Below are positions 41,328 to 51,063 of a DNA stretch of 64,000 bases, in pieces; within the stretch, counting starts at the first letter, position 1, and each line of letters opens with the position of its first letter. Under the pieces are notes generated by a model. The model did not search any database, was not told the DNA's origin, and was given only the letters and a program-made list of their open reading frames with translations. The DNA is from Leucobacter chromiisoli. GTDB taxonomy: Bacteria > Actinomycetota > Actinomycetes > Actinomycetales > Microbacteriaceae. Where the stretch lies: assembly GCF_016522505.1 (NCBI RefSeq), contig NZ_JAEHOH010000010.1:62001-126000 (forward strand). The letters run 5' to 3'. The translations under genes were made by a program, and so were the position numbers.

Positions 41328-44300
41328 GTGCGGATCATCAACAATGTCAGCGACCTGTTAGGCGACGATCTCAAGGCCGTGATCGTGCCGGGCTCGAAGG
41401 TGCGCATCGCAGCATCGACGTTCTCGATCTTCGCGTTCGAAGCACTCCGCAAGGAGCTTGAGAAGGTCAGCGAGTTGGAGTTCATCTTCACGTCGCCATC
41501 GTTCGTAACCGAGAAGGTGACGGACAAGCTCCGCAAGGAGCGCCGCGAGTTCTTCATCCCCGGCGGGCAGGCCGAGTCAAGCCTCGCGGGGTCCGACTTC
41601 GAGATCAGACTGCGCAACAAGCTCACCCAGCGCGCGATCGCACGAGAGTGCGCTGACTGGGTTCGCCGCAAGGTCACCTTCCGCTCAAACGCCACGGGCA
41701 ACCCGATGCAGCAGTTCGCGGTCATCGATGACAAGGCCGCCTACACCCAGCTCCAGGGGTTCACGACGGCCGACCTCGGCTACGAACGCGGCAACGCCGT
41801 GTCGAGCTTCGTGAACCGGCTCGACGAGGCCCCGATGACCGAGCAGTACATGCAGCTGTTCGACCAGATTTGGAACAACCCCGAACAGGTCAGCGATGTC
41901 ACCCAGGCCGTCCACGACCACATCGCCAGCGTGTACACCGAGAACTCCCCGGCACGAATCTACTTCCTGATCCTCTACAACCTCTTCGCAGAGTTCCTCG
42001 ACGACATCAACGAGGACGTGCTGCCGAACGACCGCACCGGGTATCAGGAGACGAAGATCTGGCAGAGTCTCTACAACTTCCAGCGCGACGCGGCCACCGG
42101 CATCATCAACAAGTTGGAGACCTACAACGGCTGCATCCTCGCCGACTCCGTGGGCCTCGGCAAGACGTTCACCGCACTCGCCGTCATCAAGTACTACGAA
42201 CTGCGCAACAAGTCCGTGCTGGTGCTCTGCCCGAAGAAGCTCGCGGAGAACTGGACGAACTACAACGCCAATCTCACGACCAACATCTTCGCCTCCGACC
42301 GGTTCAACTACGACGTGCTCGCACATACCGATCTCTCCCGCACGAAGGGTGAGTCGCTCGGCCTGCGGCTGGATCGGATCAACTGGGGCAACTACGACCT
42401 CGTCGTGATCGACGAGTCACACAACTTCCGCAACGCCGACTATGCCGAGGAGAAGGAGTCGCGCTACCAGCGCCTCATGCGCCAGGTCATCCGCGAGGGC
42501 GTGAAGACCAAGGTGCTGATGCTCTCGGCCACCCCGGTGAACAACCGGTTCAATGACCTCAAGAACCAGCTCCAGCTCGCCTACGAGGGCGAGTCGGAGA
42601 ACCTCGCCCAACACCTGAACCTGTCCACGACGGTCGAGAAGGTGTTCTCCGACGCGCAACGCGTGTTCAACGAGTGGTCCAAGCTGGACCCTGAGCACCG
42701 CACCACTGACCGCATCCTCCAGATGCTCGACTTCGACTTCTTCGAGTTGCTCGATTCGGTCACCATCGCCCGCTCGCGCAAACACATCCACGCGTTCTAC
42801 GACACCACCGAGATCGGCGCCTTCCCGGAACGACGCCCGCCGCTCTCCATCCGCGAGCCGCTCACGGACCTCCCGGACGTGCCCGGCTTCAACGACATCT
42901 TCGAGCAGCTCCAGGCACTGACCCTCGCCGTCTACACCCCGCTCGCCTACGTGTTCCCGAGCCGACGCTCCAAGTACGAAGACCTGTACAACGTCACCGC
43001 CGGCAGTGCCCGATCCAATCTCGGACAGGCAGGGCGTGAGCAGGGCTTGAAGAAGCTCATGACCGTCAACCTGCTCAAGCGTCTGGAAAGCTCGGTCGAT
43101 GCCTTCCGCCTCACTCTGGCGAAGATCGAAGGCTCCGTCACCCACACGCTCGGGCGTATCAGCAACCACGCGGGCAACCTCGCCGACCTGAGCCCCGAGC
43201 TCGCAGGGCTCGACTTCGATGTCGATGACGAAGACGACGCGAACATCGAGGCGCTGTCCTTCGGCGAGAAGATCAAGATCGACCTCGACGACCTCGACAT
43301 CGAGTCCTGGCAGCGCGACCTGTGGAACGACCGCGAGACTCTGCGCGAGCTCCTCGACGAGATGCGCAAGGTCACCCCCGACCACGACCTCAAGCTCCGC
43401 AGACTCAAGCAACTCATCGAGGACAAGGCCCGGCACCCGATCAACGACGGCAACCGCAAGGTGCTCGTGTTCTCCGCCTTCGCAGACACCGCCGACTACC
43501 TCTACCGCGAACTTGCTCCCACGCTCGCAGCCGCCGGGCTGGACACAGCCGTGATCACCGGTGGCAGCCACGGTGCGAAGACGACCCTCGGCACGGGCTT
43601 CGACTTCCAGCAGGTCATGTCGCTATTCTCGCCTCGCTCCAAGCAGCGCCATCTCACGATGCCGCGCGAGACCCGCGAGCTGGATGTGCTCATCGGCACC
43701 GACGTGATCAGCGAGGGCCAGAACCTCCAGGACTGCGACTACCTGATCAACTACGACATCCACTGGAACCCGGTACGCATCATCCAGCGCTTCGGGCGCA
43801 TCGACCGCATCGGCTCCACCAACAGCCAGATTCAGCTCGTGAACTTCTGGCCCGACATCTCCCTCGACGAGTACATCAACCTCAAGGAGCGCGTCGAGAA
43901 CCGCATGGTCATCGCCGACCTCGCCAGCACCGCCGACGACAACGTCCTCACCCTCGAAGACTCCGACGCCGCCTTCCGCAAGGAGCAGCTCCGCAAGCTC
44001 CAAGACGAAGTGATCGAGCTCGAAGACGTCCGCACCGGTGTCTCGATCACTGATCTCGGGCTCAACGACTTCCGTATGGACCTGCTCGGCTACATCAAGG
44101 AACACGGCGACCTCGACACCGCCCCCCGGGGCCTCCACGCCGTGATCCCAGCCGACCCCGCAAAGGGACTGCGACCCGGCGTCATCTTCGCCCTGCGAAA
44201 CCTCACCGCAGACGAACACCTCAACCGAGGCAACCGCCTCCACCCGCACTACCTCGTCTATCTCGACGACCAGGGCGAGGTCATCGCGAATCACACCGAA

Positions 44301-44600
44301 GCCAAGCACCTCCTCGACCTGCTGCGCGTCGGCTGCCGACCCTACGAAGAGCCGGTCACCGAAGTCGTCGGCGTGTTCAATGCCGCGACCGGCGAGGGTG
44401 CGCAGATGGGCAAGTACTCGGCGCTGCTCACCGATGCGATCCACTCCATGATCGATGTCACCGAGGAACGCGACATCGACAGCCTCTTCACCGGCGGGAG
44501 CACCACCGCCCTCACCCAAACCATCGCCGGCCTCGACGACTTCGAGCTGACCGCGTTCATCGCTGTCGTAGACCCCACCGAGGGCGGTGCCGATGACTGA
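41328..44600 (+). CDS. SNF2-type helicase with N-terminal phospholipase D-like domain
   Basis: A protein of about 1090 residues. The N-terminal ~165 residues resemble a PLD-like (HKD) nuclease fold: PGSKVRIAASTFSIFAFEAL and MQQFAVIDDKAAYTQLQGFT. The usual His of HxK is not seen. The helicase core has GLGKT (276-280), IDESHNF (motif II), LSATPVNNR (III), and VISEGQNLQDCD followed by QRFGRIDRIGS (V-VI). A charged insert separates the two RecA lobes. Members of this class act as translocases in restriction-like defence systems. GTG at 41328 gives MRIINNVSDLL, which I favour; ATG at 41313 is possible. Followed by DUF4391 with a short overlap. Confidence 0.88.
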   Translation: MRIINNVSDLLGDDLKAVIVPGSKVRIAASTFSIFAFEALRKELEKVSELEFIFTSPSFVTEKVTDKLRKERREFFIPGGQAESSLAGSDFEIRLRNKLTQRAIARECADWVRRKVTFRSNATGNPMQQFAVIDDKAAYTQLQGFTTADLGYERGNAVSSFVNRLDEAPMTEQYMQLFDQIWNNPEQVSDVTQAVHDHIASVYTENSPARIYFLILYNLFAEFLDDINEDVLPNDRTGYQETKIWQSLYNFQRDAATGIINKLETYNGCILADSVGLGKTFTALAVIKYYELRNKSVLVLCPKKLAENWTNYNANLTTNIFASDRFNYDVLAHTDLSRTKGESLGLRLDRINWGNYDLVVIDESHNFRNADYAEEKESRYQRLMRQVIREGVKTKVLMLSATPVNNRFNDLKNQLQLAYEGESENLAQHLNLSTTVEKVFSDAQRVFNEWSKLDPEHRTTDRILQMLDFDFFELLDSVTIARSRKHIHAFYDTTEIGAFPERRPPLSIREPLTDLPDVPGFNDIFEQLQALTLAVYTPLAYVFPSRRSKYEDLYNVTAGSARSNLGQAGREQGLKKLMTVNLLKRLESSVDAFRLTLAKIEGSVTHTLGRISNHAGNLADLSPELAGLDFDVDDEDDANIEALSFGEKIKIDLDDLDIESWQRDLWNDRETLRELLDEMRKVTPDHDLKLRRLKQLIEDKARHPINDGNRKVLVFSAFADTADYLYRELAPTLAAAGLDTAVITGGSHGAKTTLGTGFDFQQVMSLFSPRSKQRHLTMPRETRELDVLIGTDVISEGQNLQDCDYLINYDIHWNPVRIIQRFGRIDRIGSTNSQIQLVNFWPDISLDEYINLKERVENRMVIADLASTADDNVLTLEDSDAAFRKEQLRKLQDEVIELEDVRTGVSITDLGLNDFRMDLLGYIKEHGDLDTAPRGLHAVIPADPAKGLRPGVIFALRNLTADEHLNRGNRLHPHYLVYLDDQGEVIANHTEAKHLLDLLRVGCRPYEEPVTEVVGVFNAATGEGAQMGKYSALLTDAIHSMIDVTEERDIDSLFTGGSTTALTQTIAGLDDFELTAFIAVVDPTEGGADD

Positions 44601-45255
44601 CATCCTCTACCGCTGGCCAGAGGCAGCAAAGTTCGGCAGACGCGTGCCCAAAGAGAAGTTCTACGAGCACGGCACCGTCAGCACCGCAGTGCGCGAGAAG
44701 TTCATCAACGAAGTCCAACGCATCACCTGGGCCTACAAACTCGCCGAAACCACGATCAACCTCCCTGGCACGTCGGCGGTGCCCGAGATACAGGTCTTCA
44801 CGATCGACGCCAAGACCGATTACGTCAGCGAGGGTGTCCTGGGCGCCATCGACAAGGCCATCCCGTTCCCGATCATCTTCGAGATCGCGCGTCACCGCGA
44901 ACAGCCCGAGGTGCGGATTGCTGCGGCGCACAAGCAACTCGGGGCGGGAACGCCGAAACTCAGCGCCTACTACTCGACTGGTTGGCAGCCAGAGGACACC
45001 ACGCGGCAGGCCCTGCCGACGGCGATCACCTTGCCTGCGCTCTACGCCGCGCTCCTGCAGCCGCTGACCCCGATCACAGCGCGCCCGGGCGAGGAGATGT
45101 CAGACGTCGCCGACAGACTGGCCACGGTGCGCAAGCTCGAACGCGAGGTCGCGTCCTTGGAGCGCAAGCTCCGTACCGAGCCACAGCTCAACCGCAAGGT
45201 CGAGCTCCGCCGCGCGCTCAAGACGAAGCAACACGAACTGGAACAGCAGAGGTAA
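44593..45255 (+). CDS. DUF4391 domain protein
   Basis: A 220-residue protein. The N-terminal two-thirds match the DUF4391 type (LYRWPEAAKFGRRVPKEKFY, IQVFTIDAKTD, FEIAR). The C-terminus is a coiled coil of about 40 residues (KLEREVASLERKLR and LRRALKTKQHELEQQ). The biochemical function is unknown; as far as I recall such genes sit beside helicase and methyltransferase genes in defence loci. It starts eight bases inside the helicase gene with GAGGGCGG as ribosome site, so the two are translated together. Confidence 0.8.
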   Translation: MTDILYRWPEAAKFGRRVPKEKFYEHGTVSTAVREKFINEVQRITWAYKLAETTINLPGTSAVPEIQVFTIDAKTDYVSEGVLGAIDKAIPFPIIFEIARHREQPEVRIAAAHKQLGAGTPKLSAYYSTGWQPEDTTRQALPTAITLPALYAALLQPLTPITARPGEEMSDVADRLATVRKLEREVASLERKLRTEPQLNRKVELRRALKTKQHELEQQR

Positions 45256-45273
45256 CCCGTGGAGAGACTACGC

Positions 45274-47208
45274 ATGACATCACCCGACCTCACGCAGGCC
45301 AACATCGACAAGATCGCCACGCTGTTCCCCAGCGTCGTCACCGAGAACTTCGACGCCGACGGCAACCCAGTGCAAGCTGTCGACTTCGACCTCCTGCGTC
45401 AGGAACTCAGCGACCACATCGTCGAGGGTCCGCAGGAACGGTACCGGCTCGACTGGCCCGGCAAGCGTGCCGCAGCCTTCACAGCGAACGCGCCGATCGC
45501 GAAGACCCTCCGTCCCGTTCGCGAGGAGTCGGTGGACTTCGACACCACGAAGAACCTCTTCATCGAAGGCGACAACCTCGACGCACTCAAGCTGCTCCAG
45601 GAGTCGTATCTCGGCAAGGTCAAGCTGATCTACATCGACCCGCCCTACAACACCGGGAACGACTTCGTCTACAACGACGATTTTGCCGAGTCCGTTGAGG
45701 AGTATCTGGTCCGATCCGGTCAGGTGGGCGACTCAGGCGCAAGGCTAACGGCTAACACCGAGTCCAACGGTCGATTCCACTCTGACTGGCTGAGCATGAT
45801 GTACCCGCGCCTCAAGTTGGCGCGAAACCTCCTGGCGGCCGACGGGGTACTCGTCATGTCGATCGATGACAACGAGAGCGCGAACCTTCGGAAACTCGCG
45901 GAAGAGGTGTTTGGTCCCCGAAGCTTCATCGCTCAACTCGCTATCCAGGTGAACCCGCGTGGACGACACCTTGACAGGTTCATAGCGAAGACGCACGAGT
46001 CCCTCCTCGTTTTCGTGCGCGATCCCCTGAGCGATGCCATCACCGGTGTCGAGAAGGACGGTCGCATGGCGGATGAGTACAACCGCGTGGACGAAAGCGG
46101 TCCATACCGTCTTCTAGGGCTAAGAAATCGGAATCAAGCATTCAACCCAAGCACGCGTCCGAACCTGTACTACCCGCTCTTCATCTCTCCTTCCTCCGGC
46201 AGAGTCTCGGCCGTCGGCAGTGACGAGTTTTCTGTCCAAGTCATGCCGGACGCACCTGACGGCACGCAGACGTGCTGGACCTGGAGCCGAGAGAAGGTGG
46301 CCGCCGAAGAGGCACTTCTACTCGCCGAACGTAGTGGCGACGATTGGCGGGTGTTCCGGAAGGATTACCTCCACGGCACAGACGGTGAGGTTGCGAAAAC
46401 GCTGGCCAAGTCGGTCTGGCTCGACCCCGAGTTCTCCAACGACTATGGTCGCAAGTCTGTCAAGAAACTATTTGGCAGTGCCGTCATGGACTTTCCCAAG
46501 TCGCCCGAGTTCATGAAGCGCATCATAGATATCGCCTGCGGCACCAACGGAACCGTGCTCGACTTCTTTGCCGGAAGCTCGTCAATGGCACACGCGGTTC
46601 TTGATGCCAACCTTGGAGATGGCGGGACACGTCGCTTCATCATGATCCAACTCGATGAGCAGACTGACGAAAAGTCAGAAGCAGCCTCGGCGGGATTTGC
46701 GACCATCGCCGCGCTCTCCAAGGAGCGCATCCGTCGCGCCGGCGTCACACTCAAGAGTGAAGCCGGCATGCTCGAAGGCACGGTCGACGTTGGCTTCAGA
46801 GCACTCCGTGTTGACACAACGAACCTGGCAGATACGGCAACCGCAGCTGACGATCTTGTGCAGACCGCTCTAATCGACGCTGTCAGCAGCGTGAAACCCG
46901 ACCGCACGGGTGAAGACCTGTTGTTTCAGGTTCTTCTCGACTGGGGCTTGGAACTCACGATGCCGATCAAGAAGGAGACCATCGATGGCTTCGAGGTGTA
47001 CGACGTTGAGGAGGGTGCGTTGATCCTGTGCACACGTCCGCGTGAGGCGCGCGATTCCTCTCTCTCTCGGGCTGCCGCAGCCATCGCGGAACGTCAGCCG
47101 CTTCGCGTCGTGTTCCTCGACGAAGACTTCGCGGACGACGCGGAGCGCATCAACGTCGGGCAGGTGTTCAGTGAACGCTCGCCACACACTGAGGTCAAGA
47201 CCATATGA
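45274..47208 (+). CDS. mod: type III-like site-specific DNA-methyltransferase (Mod), first copy
   Basis: A 644-residue adenine-specific methyltransferase. The catalytic DPPYNTGNDFVY (from residue 122) precedes the AdoMet motif DFFAGSSSMAHAV (about residue 430), the beta-class order used by type III Mod proteins. The part between about residues 205 and 400 is the target-recognition region and differs wholly from the second copy. GGAGAG lies seven bases before the ATG; a GTG at 45259 is the alternative. It modifies an unknown sequence and would protect the host from the Res subunit. Confidence 0.92.
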   Translation: MTSPDLTQANIDKIATLFPSVVTENFDADGNPVQAVDFDLLRQELSDHIVEGPQERYRLDWPGKRAAAFTANAPIAKTLRPVREESVDFDTTKNLFIEGDNLDALKLLQESYLGKVKLIYIDPPYNTGNDFVYNDDFAESVEEYLVRSGQVGDSGARLTANTESNGRFHSDWLSMMYPRLKLARNLLAADGVLVMSIDDNESANLRKLAEEVFGPRSFIAQLAIQVNPRGRHLDRFIAKTHESLLVFVRDPLSDAITGVEKDGRMADEYNRVDESGPYRLLGLRNRNQAFNPSTRPNLYYPLFISPSSGRVSAVGSDEFSVQVMPDAPDGTQTCWTWSREKVAAEEALLLAERSGDDWRVFRKDYLHGTDGEVAKTLAKSVWLDPEFSNDYGRKSVKKLFGSAVMDFPKSPEFMKRIIDIACGTNGTVLDFFAGSSSMAHAVLDANLGDGGTRRFIMIQLDEQTDEKSEAASAGFATIAALSKERIRRAGVTLKSEAGMLEGTVDVGFRALRVDTTNLADTATAADDLVQTALIDAVSSVKPDRTGEDLLFQVLLDWGLELTMPIKKETIDGFEVYDVEEGALILCTRPREARDSSLSRAAAAIAERQPLRVVFLDEDFADDAERINVGQVFSERSPHTEVKTI

Positions 47209-47235
47209 CCGTCGCTCGCTGGTCGGTGGTGCGTG

Positions 47236-49233
47236 ATGGAGAAGCGCACCCTACATACGCCCGACCTCACCGCTCGCAACATCGAGCGGATCGCCGATCT
47301 GTTCCCGCAAGTCATCACCGAGTCCCGCGACCCGGAGGGCAACGTGATCACCGCGATTGACTTCGACTTGCTCCGTCAGGAACTCAGCGACCACATCGTG
47401 GAAGGGCCAGAGGAGCGGTACCGGCTCGACTGGCCCGGCAAGCGTGCCGCAGCCTTCGCCGCCAACACGCCGATCGCCAAGACGCTGCGTCCGGTGCGTG
47501 AGGAGTCGGTGGACTTCGACACAACGAAGAATCTCTTCATCGAGGGCGACAACCTGGAGGCGCTCAAGCTGCTTCAGGAGTCGTACCTCGGCAAGGTCAA
47601 GCTGATCTACATCGACCCGCCGTACAACACGGGAAACGATTTCGTCTACGACGATGACTTCGCCGAGTCGAGCGCCGAGTACCTCGCCCGCTCAGGTCAG
47701 AGCATGGAGAGCGGCGAGCGCCTGGTTGCGAACACCGAGGCGAACGGTCGCTTCCACTCTGACTGGCTGAGCATGATGTACCCGCGACTCAAGCTGGCCA
47801 GGAACCTACTGACCGACGATGGCGTGCTTGTCGTCTCTATCGACGAGAACGAGCACGCCAGTCTCGTCCGCCTGGGCGAGGAGGTGCTCGGCGATGCGTC
47901 GTACGTCGGAGAGATCGTGCTGAAGAACAGCAGCAAGAACGACCAGGCGTACGTCTCAATTCAGCATGAGTACATCGTCTTCTTCGTGAAGAACCGGCAG
48001 GCCAACGCCGGTGACTGGGTTGAGAAGAAGGAGGGACTCGACAAGATATATGCAGCCTTCGACGGGTTCCGGAGGAAGCATGGCGACGACTGGGCAGCTA
48101 TCAATGCGGAGGCCAAGGCCTGGTACAAGACCTTCCAGGCGAGTGATCCAGTCGCCGGAAGCAAGCATTACGACTGGATGGACGAACGTGGAATCTACTT
48201 CGCGTCCGACATCTCCGGCCCAAACGACGGTCAGTACGTCTACGACGTAGCACATCCCGTGACCGGCGAAGTTGTGAAGATGCCGGCTTCCGGTTGGCGC
48301 TACCCGAAAGACGAGATGCTTCGCCGCATCGCGGAGAACCGAGTCCACTTCGGGAACGACCACACCGGGGTGCCGAAGAACAAGACCTACCTTGCGAACA
48401 CCGAGTATCAGAACCTCACGAGCATCCGTTACGTCGATGGCCGCGCGGCCTCGAAACGGCTCGCGACGTTGTTCGGCGAGAAGGTCTTCACGAACCCCAA
48501 GGACGAGTTCCTGCTCCGGGACGTCTATCGCGCAGTCGGCGTGTCTGGCGACGACATCGTGCTCGACATGTTCGCGGGTTCCGGATCGGCGATGCAGGCC
48601 GTTCTCGAACTCAACGGCGCTGAGTCGATGTCATGCCGTTTCATCGGAATCCAGGTCGCCGAGGACTTGAACGAGTCTCTCAACACGGCCAAGGGGGCGG
48701 CGAAGCAGATCACCACGAATGCGATCCGGCACCTCACGCACCTCGGGCGTCCGGCGACAGTTGCTGAGATCACCAAGCAGCGAATGCGCCTCGCTCACGA
48801 GCGTTTTGCGAGTGACCTGCTGGTGGATAGCGGCTTCCGCGTGCTGCGAGTTGACAGCTCGAACTTGGTCGACACTCTGGCGGTCCCCGACGGCCTCTCG
48901 CAGGACATGCTGTCCGGAGCGATCAACAGCGTCCGATCGGATCGTGACGCGTACGACCTGCTGTTCCAAGTGCTGATCGACTGGGCTTTGGACCTGAGCG
49001 AACCCGTCGTCGTCGAACAAGTTGACGGCCGTGAAATCCTTTCGGTGGCCGAGGGAGCCCTCGTCGCCTGCTTCTCCGGGGACATCAATCCGACCATCAT
49101 CAGCGAGGTCGCGAGGCGGCAGCCTCTACGGGCTGTCTTCCTGGATTCAGGCTTCGCCACAGACGCTGCACGTATCAACGCCGAGCAGGTGTTCCGTGAG
49201 GTGTCGCCCGCGACTGAGGTAAGGACTATCTGA
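47236..49233 (+). CDS. mod: type III-like site-specific DNA-methyltransferase (Mod), second copy
   Basis: A 665-residue paralogue of the preceding gene. The first ~200 residues are close to identical between them (ELSDHIVEGP, LDWPGKRAAAF, VDFDTTKNLFIEGDNL), including DPPYNTGNDFVY (from 127), and AdoMet-binding DMFAGSGSAMQAV follows later. The central region (about 215-420) is unrelated to the first copy, so a second recognition sequence is likely. The C-terminal ends are again similar (RINAEQVF, EVRTI). Both DNA-level and protein-level identity point to a local duplication with exchange of the recognition domain. GTG at 47233 is an alternative start. Confidence 0.92.
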   Translation: MEKRTLHTPDLTARNIERIADLFPQVITESRDPEGNVITAIDFDLLRQELSDHIVEGPEERYRLDWPGKRAAAFAANTPIAKTLRPVREESVDFDTTKNLFIEGDNLEALKLLQESYLGKVKLIYIDPPYNTGNDFVYDDDFAESSAEYLARSGQSMESGERLVANTEANGRFHSDWLSMMYPRLKLARNLLTDDGVLVVSIDENEHASLVRLGEEVLGDASYVGEIVLKNSSKNDQAYVSIQHEYIVFFVKNRQANAGDWVEKKEGLDKIYAAFDGFRRKHGDDWAAINAEAKAWYKTFQASDPVAGSKHYDWMDERGIYFASDISGPNDGQYVYDVAHPVTGEVVKMPASGWRYPKDEMLRRIAENRVHFGNDHTGVPKNKTYLANTEYQNLTSIRYVDGRAASKRLATLFGEKVFTNPKDEFLLRDVYRAVGVSGDDIVLDMFAGSGSAMQAVLELNGAESMSCRFIGIQVAEDLNESLNTAKGAAKQITTNAIRHLTHLGRPATVAEITKQRMRLAHERFASDLLVDSGFRVLRVDSSNLVDTLAVPDGLSQDMLSGAINSVRSDRDAYDLLFQVLIDWALDLSEPVVVEQVDGREILSVAEGALVACFSGDINPTIISEVARRQPLRAVFLDSGFATDAARINAEQVFREVSPATEVRTI

Positions 49234-49241
49234 GGAACGAC

Positions 49242-50987
49242 ATGACCCTGACGAACGACGAACTCACCGAGCTCCTCGACCGGCTGTTGGCCGGTTGGGA
49301 GAACGAGGTTGTCGAGTTCAAGGAGGCTGCGCGGCAGTTCTCTGCGGACAAGACAGGTGAGTACATCTCGGCACTGAGCAACGAGGCGAACCTACGCGGA
49401 CTCGCCTCGGGGTGGCTCGTCTTCGGGGTCTCGAACGCTCGGCAGGTCGTGGGCACAACGCATCTCATCGATGTGCAGCAGCGTCAGACCTTGAAGCACC
49501 ACATCCATCAGTCCATCGACCAAGGCCTGACCGTGCGAGAGGTCTACGAGGTCACGCACTCGGGCAAGCGTGTGGTCCTTCTTGAGGTGCCAGCGGCGCC
49601 CCGCGGCATCCCAATCTCGTGGAAGGGTGACTACCGAGCTCGCGCCGGCGAGAGCCTGGTGCCGCTCTCGCTCGACAAGTTGGATGAGATTCGGCGGCAG
49701 ACCATCAGCGCGGACTGGACAGCGGTGGTGGTTCCTGACGCCACGCTCGCTCACCTCGATCCAGCGGCGATCGCACGCGCACGACAGGGGTTCACCGAGC
49801 GCTACGCCTCTCGTATCCCTGCCGCTGACATCGACTCATGGGATGACGCGACGTTCTTGGCCAAGGCGAGGTTGACCCGCGACGGTCAGATCACGCGAGC
49901 CGCGCTCCTTCTGCTCGGCGCCGACACCTCCACGCACCTGCTGAGCCCGCACCCGGCTCAGATGACCTGGAAGCTCGTTGGTGAGCAGCGGGCGAACGAG
50001 CACTTCCGTCTGCCGTTCCTGCTGAACACGACCGCGCTCGCGAAGCGCATCCGCAACGTGCAGCTCCGGCTCCTGCCGCCAGATGAGTTGATCTATCGAG
50101 AGATCAGCAAGTACGACGAACGCAGCCTGCTCGAAGCGCTCTACAACTGCATCGCGCACCAGGACTACACGCGAAACTCTCGGATCATCGTCACCGAGCT
50201 TGCCGACCGCATCGTGTTCGAGAGCGTGGGCGAGTTCTTCGACGGCGCACCCGATGACTACGCCCTGGACGAGCGCACCCCACGGCAGTACCGCAACCCG
50301 TTCCTCGTGGAGGCGATGACGGAGTTGAACCTCATCGACCAGATGGGCTACGGGATCCACCGGATGGTGCGGGACCAGGTCCGTCGCTTCTTGCCGCTGC
50401 CGGACTACGACCTCAGCACCCCTGGCGAGGTGAAGCTCACCATCCCGGGCGCGGTGATCGATGAGTCCTACTCTCAGCTGCTCATGGTCCGAACCGATCT
50501 TCCGCTCGAAGACGTGCTTGCGCTGGATCGGGTGCAGAAGGGACTCGACATCAGTGAGAAGGCTGCCCGCCATCTGCGCAGAGTCGGTCTGATCGAGGGC
50601 CGCAAGCCTCACCGCCGGATCACTCCTCGCGTCGCAGCGGCGACCGGGGCGATGGCCGACTACATCCGCACCCAGCCTCAGGCGGACGCGCACTACGCAG
50701 CCCTGCTGACTGACTTCCTCCGCGCGCAGGGACACGCAGACCGTGGCGACGTGGAGGCCTTGCTCCGACCGGCGCTCAGCGAGGCGCTCACCGAGCAGCA
50801 GAAGGCAACCAAGATCACGAACCTGCTGACGAAGCTGCGACGCCAGGGCGTCATCGTGAACCGCGGCACGCGTACGAAGCCACGATGGGAGCTTTCTTAC
50901 GCAGGCGACGAAGGCGCGCAGTCCGAGCCCCCGCGCAAGAAGGATGACGACGACAGCAGTGGTGCTGGAGGGGCGGGATCAGTGTGA
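49242..50987 (+). CDS. AlbA_2/Schlafen-type ATP-binding protein
   Basis: A 581-residue protein. The N-terminus has the AlbA_2 (Schlafen-like) region ENEVVEFKEAA, then LASGWLVFGVSN. The middle is a GHKL/HATPase-like part with LLEALYNCIAHQDYTRN and YREISKYDERS. The C-terminus is two winged-helix-like segments (AARHLRRVGLIEGRKPHRRI, ITNLLTKLRRQGVIVNRG), with a Lys/Asp/Gly tail. Such proteins are often called ATP-binding regulators and occur in defence loci; the role is not established. GAGGAACGAC precedes the ATG eight bases after the second mod gene. Confidence 0.85.
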   Translation: MTLTNDELTELLDRLLAGWENEVVEFKEAARQFSADKTGEYISALSNEANLRGLASGWLVFGVSNARQVVGTTHLIDVQQRQTLKHHIHQSIDQGLTVREVYEVTHSGKRVVLLEVPAAPRGIPISWKGDYRARAGESLVPLSLDKLDEIRRQTISADWTAVVVPDATLAHLDPAAIARARQGFTERYASRIPAADIDSWDDATFLAKARLTRDGQITRAALLLLGADTSTHLLSPHPAQMTWKLVGEQRANEHFRLPFLLNTTALAKRIRNVQLRLLPPDELIYREISKYDERSLLEALYNCIAHQDYTRNSRIIVTELADRIVFESVGEFFDGAPDDYALDERTPRQYRNPFLVEAMTELNLIDQMGYGIHRMVRDQVRRFLPLPDYDLSTPGEVKLTIPGAVIDESYSQLLMVRTDLPLEDVLALDRVQKGLDISEKAARHLRRVGLIEGRKPHRRITPRVAAATGAMADYIRTQPQADAHYAALLTDFLRAQGHADRGDVEALLRPALSEALTEQQKATKITNLLTKLRRQGVIVNRGTRTKPRWELSYAGDEGAQSEPPRKKDDDDSSGAGGAGSV

Positions 50988-51063
50988 ATACAGGCATCTA
51001 CGCCGTCCGCAACCTTCTAGCAGCGACGACGAACAGCGCTGATTGCAGAAAGAAAGACACCCG

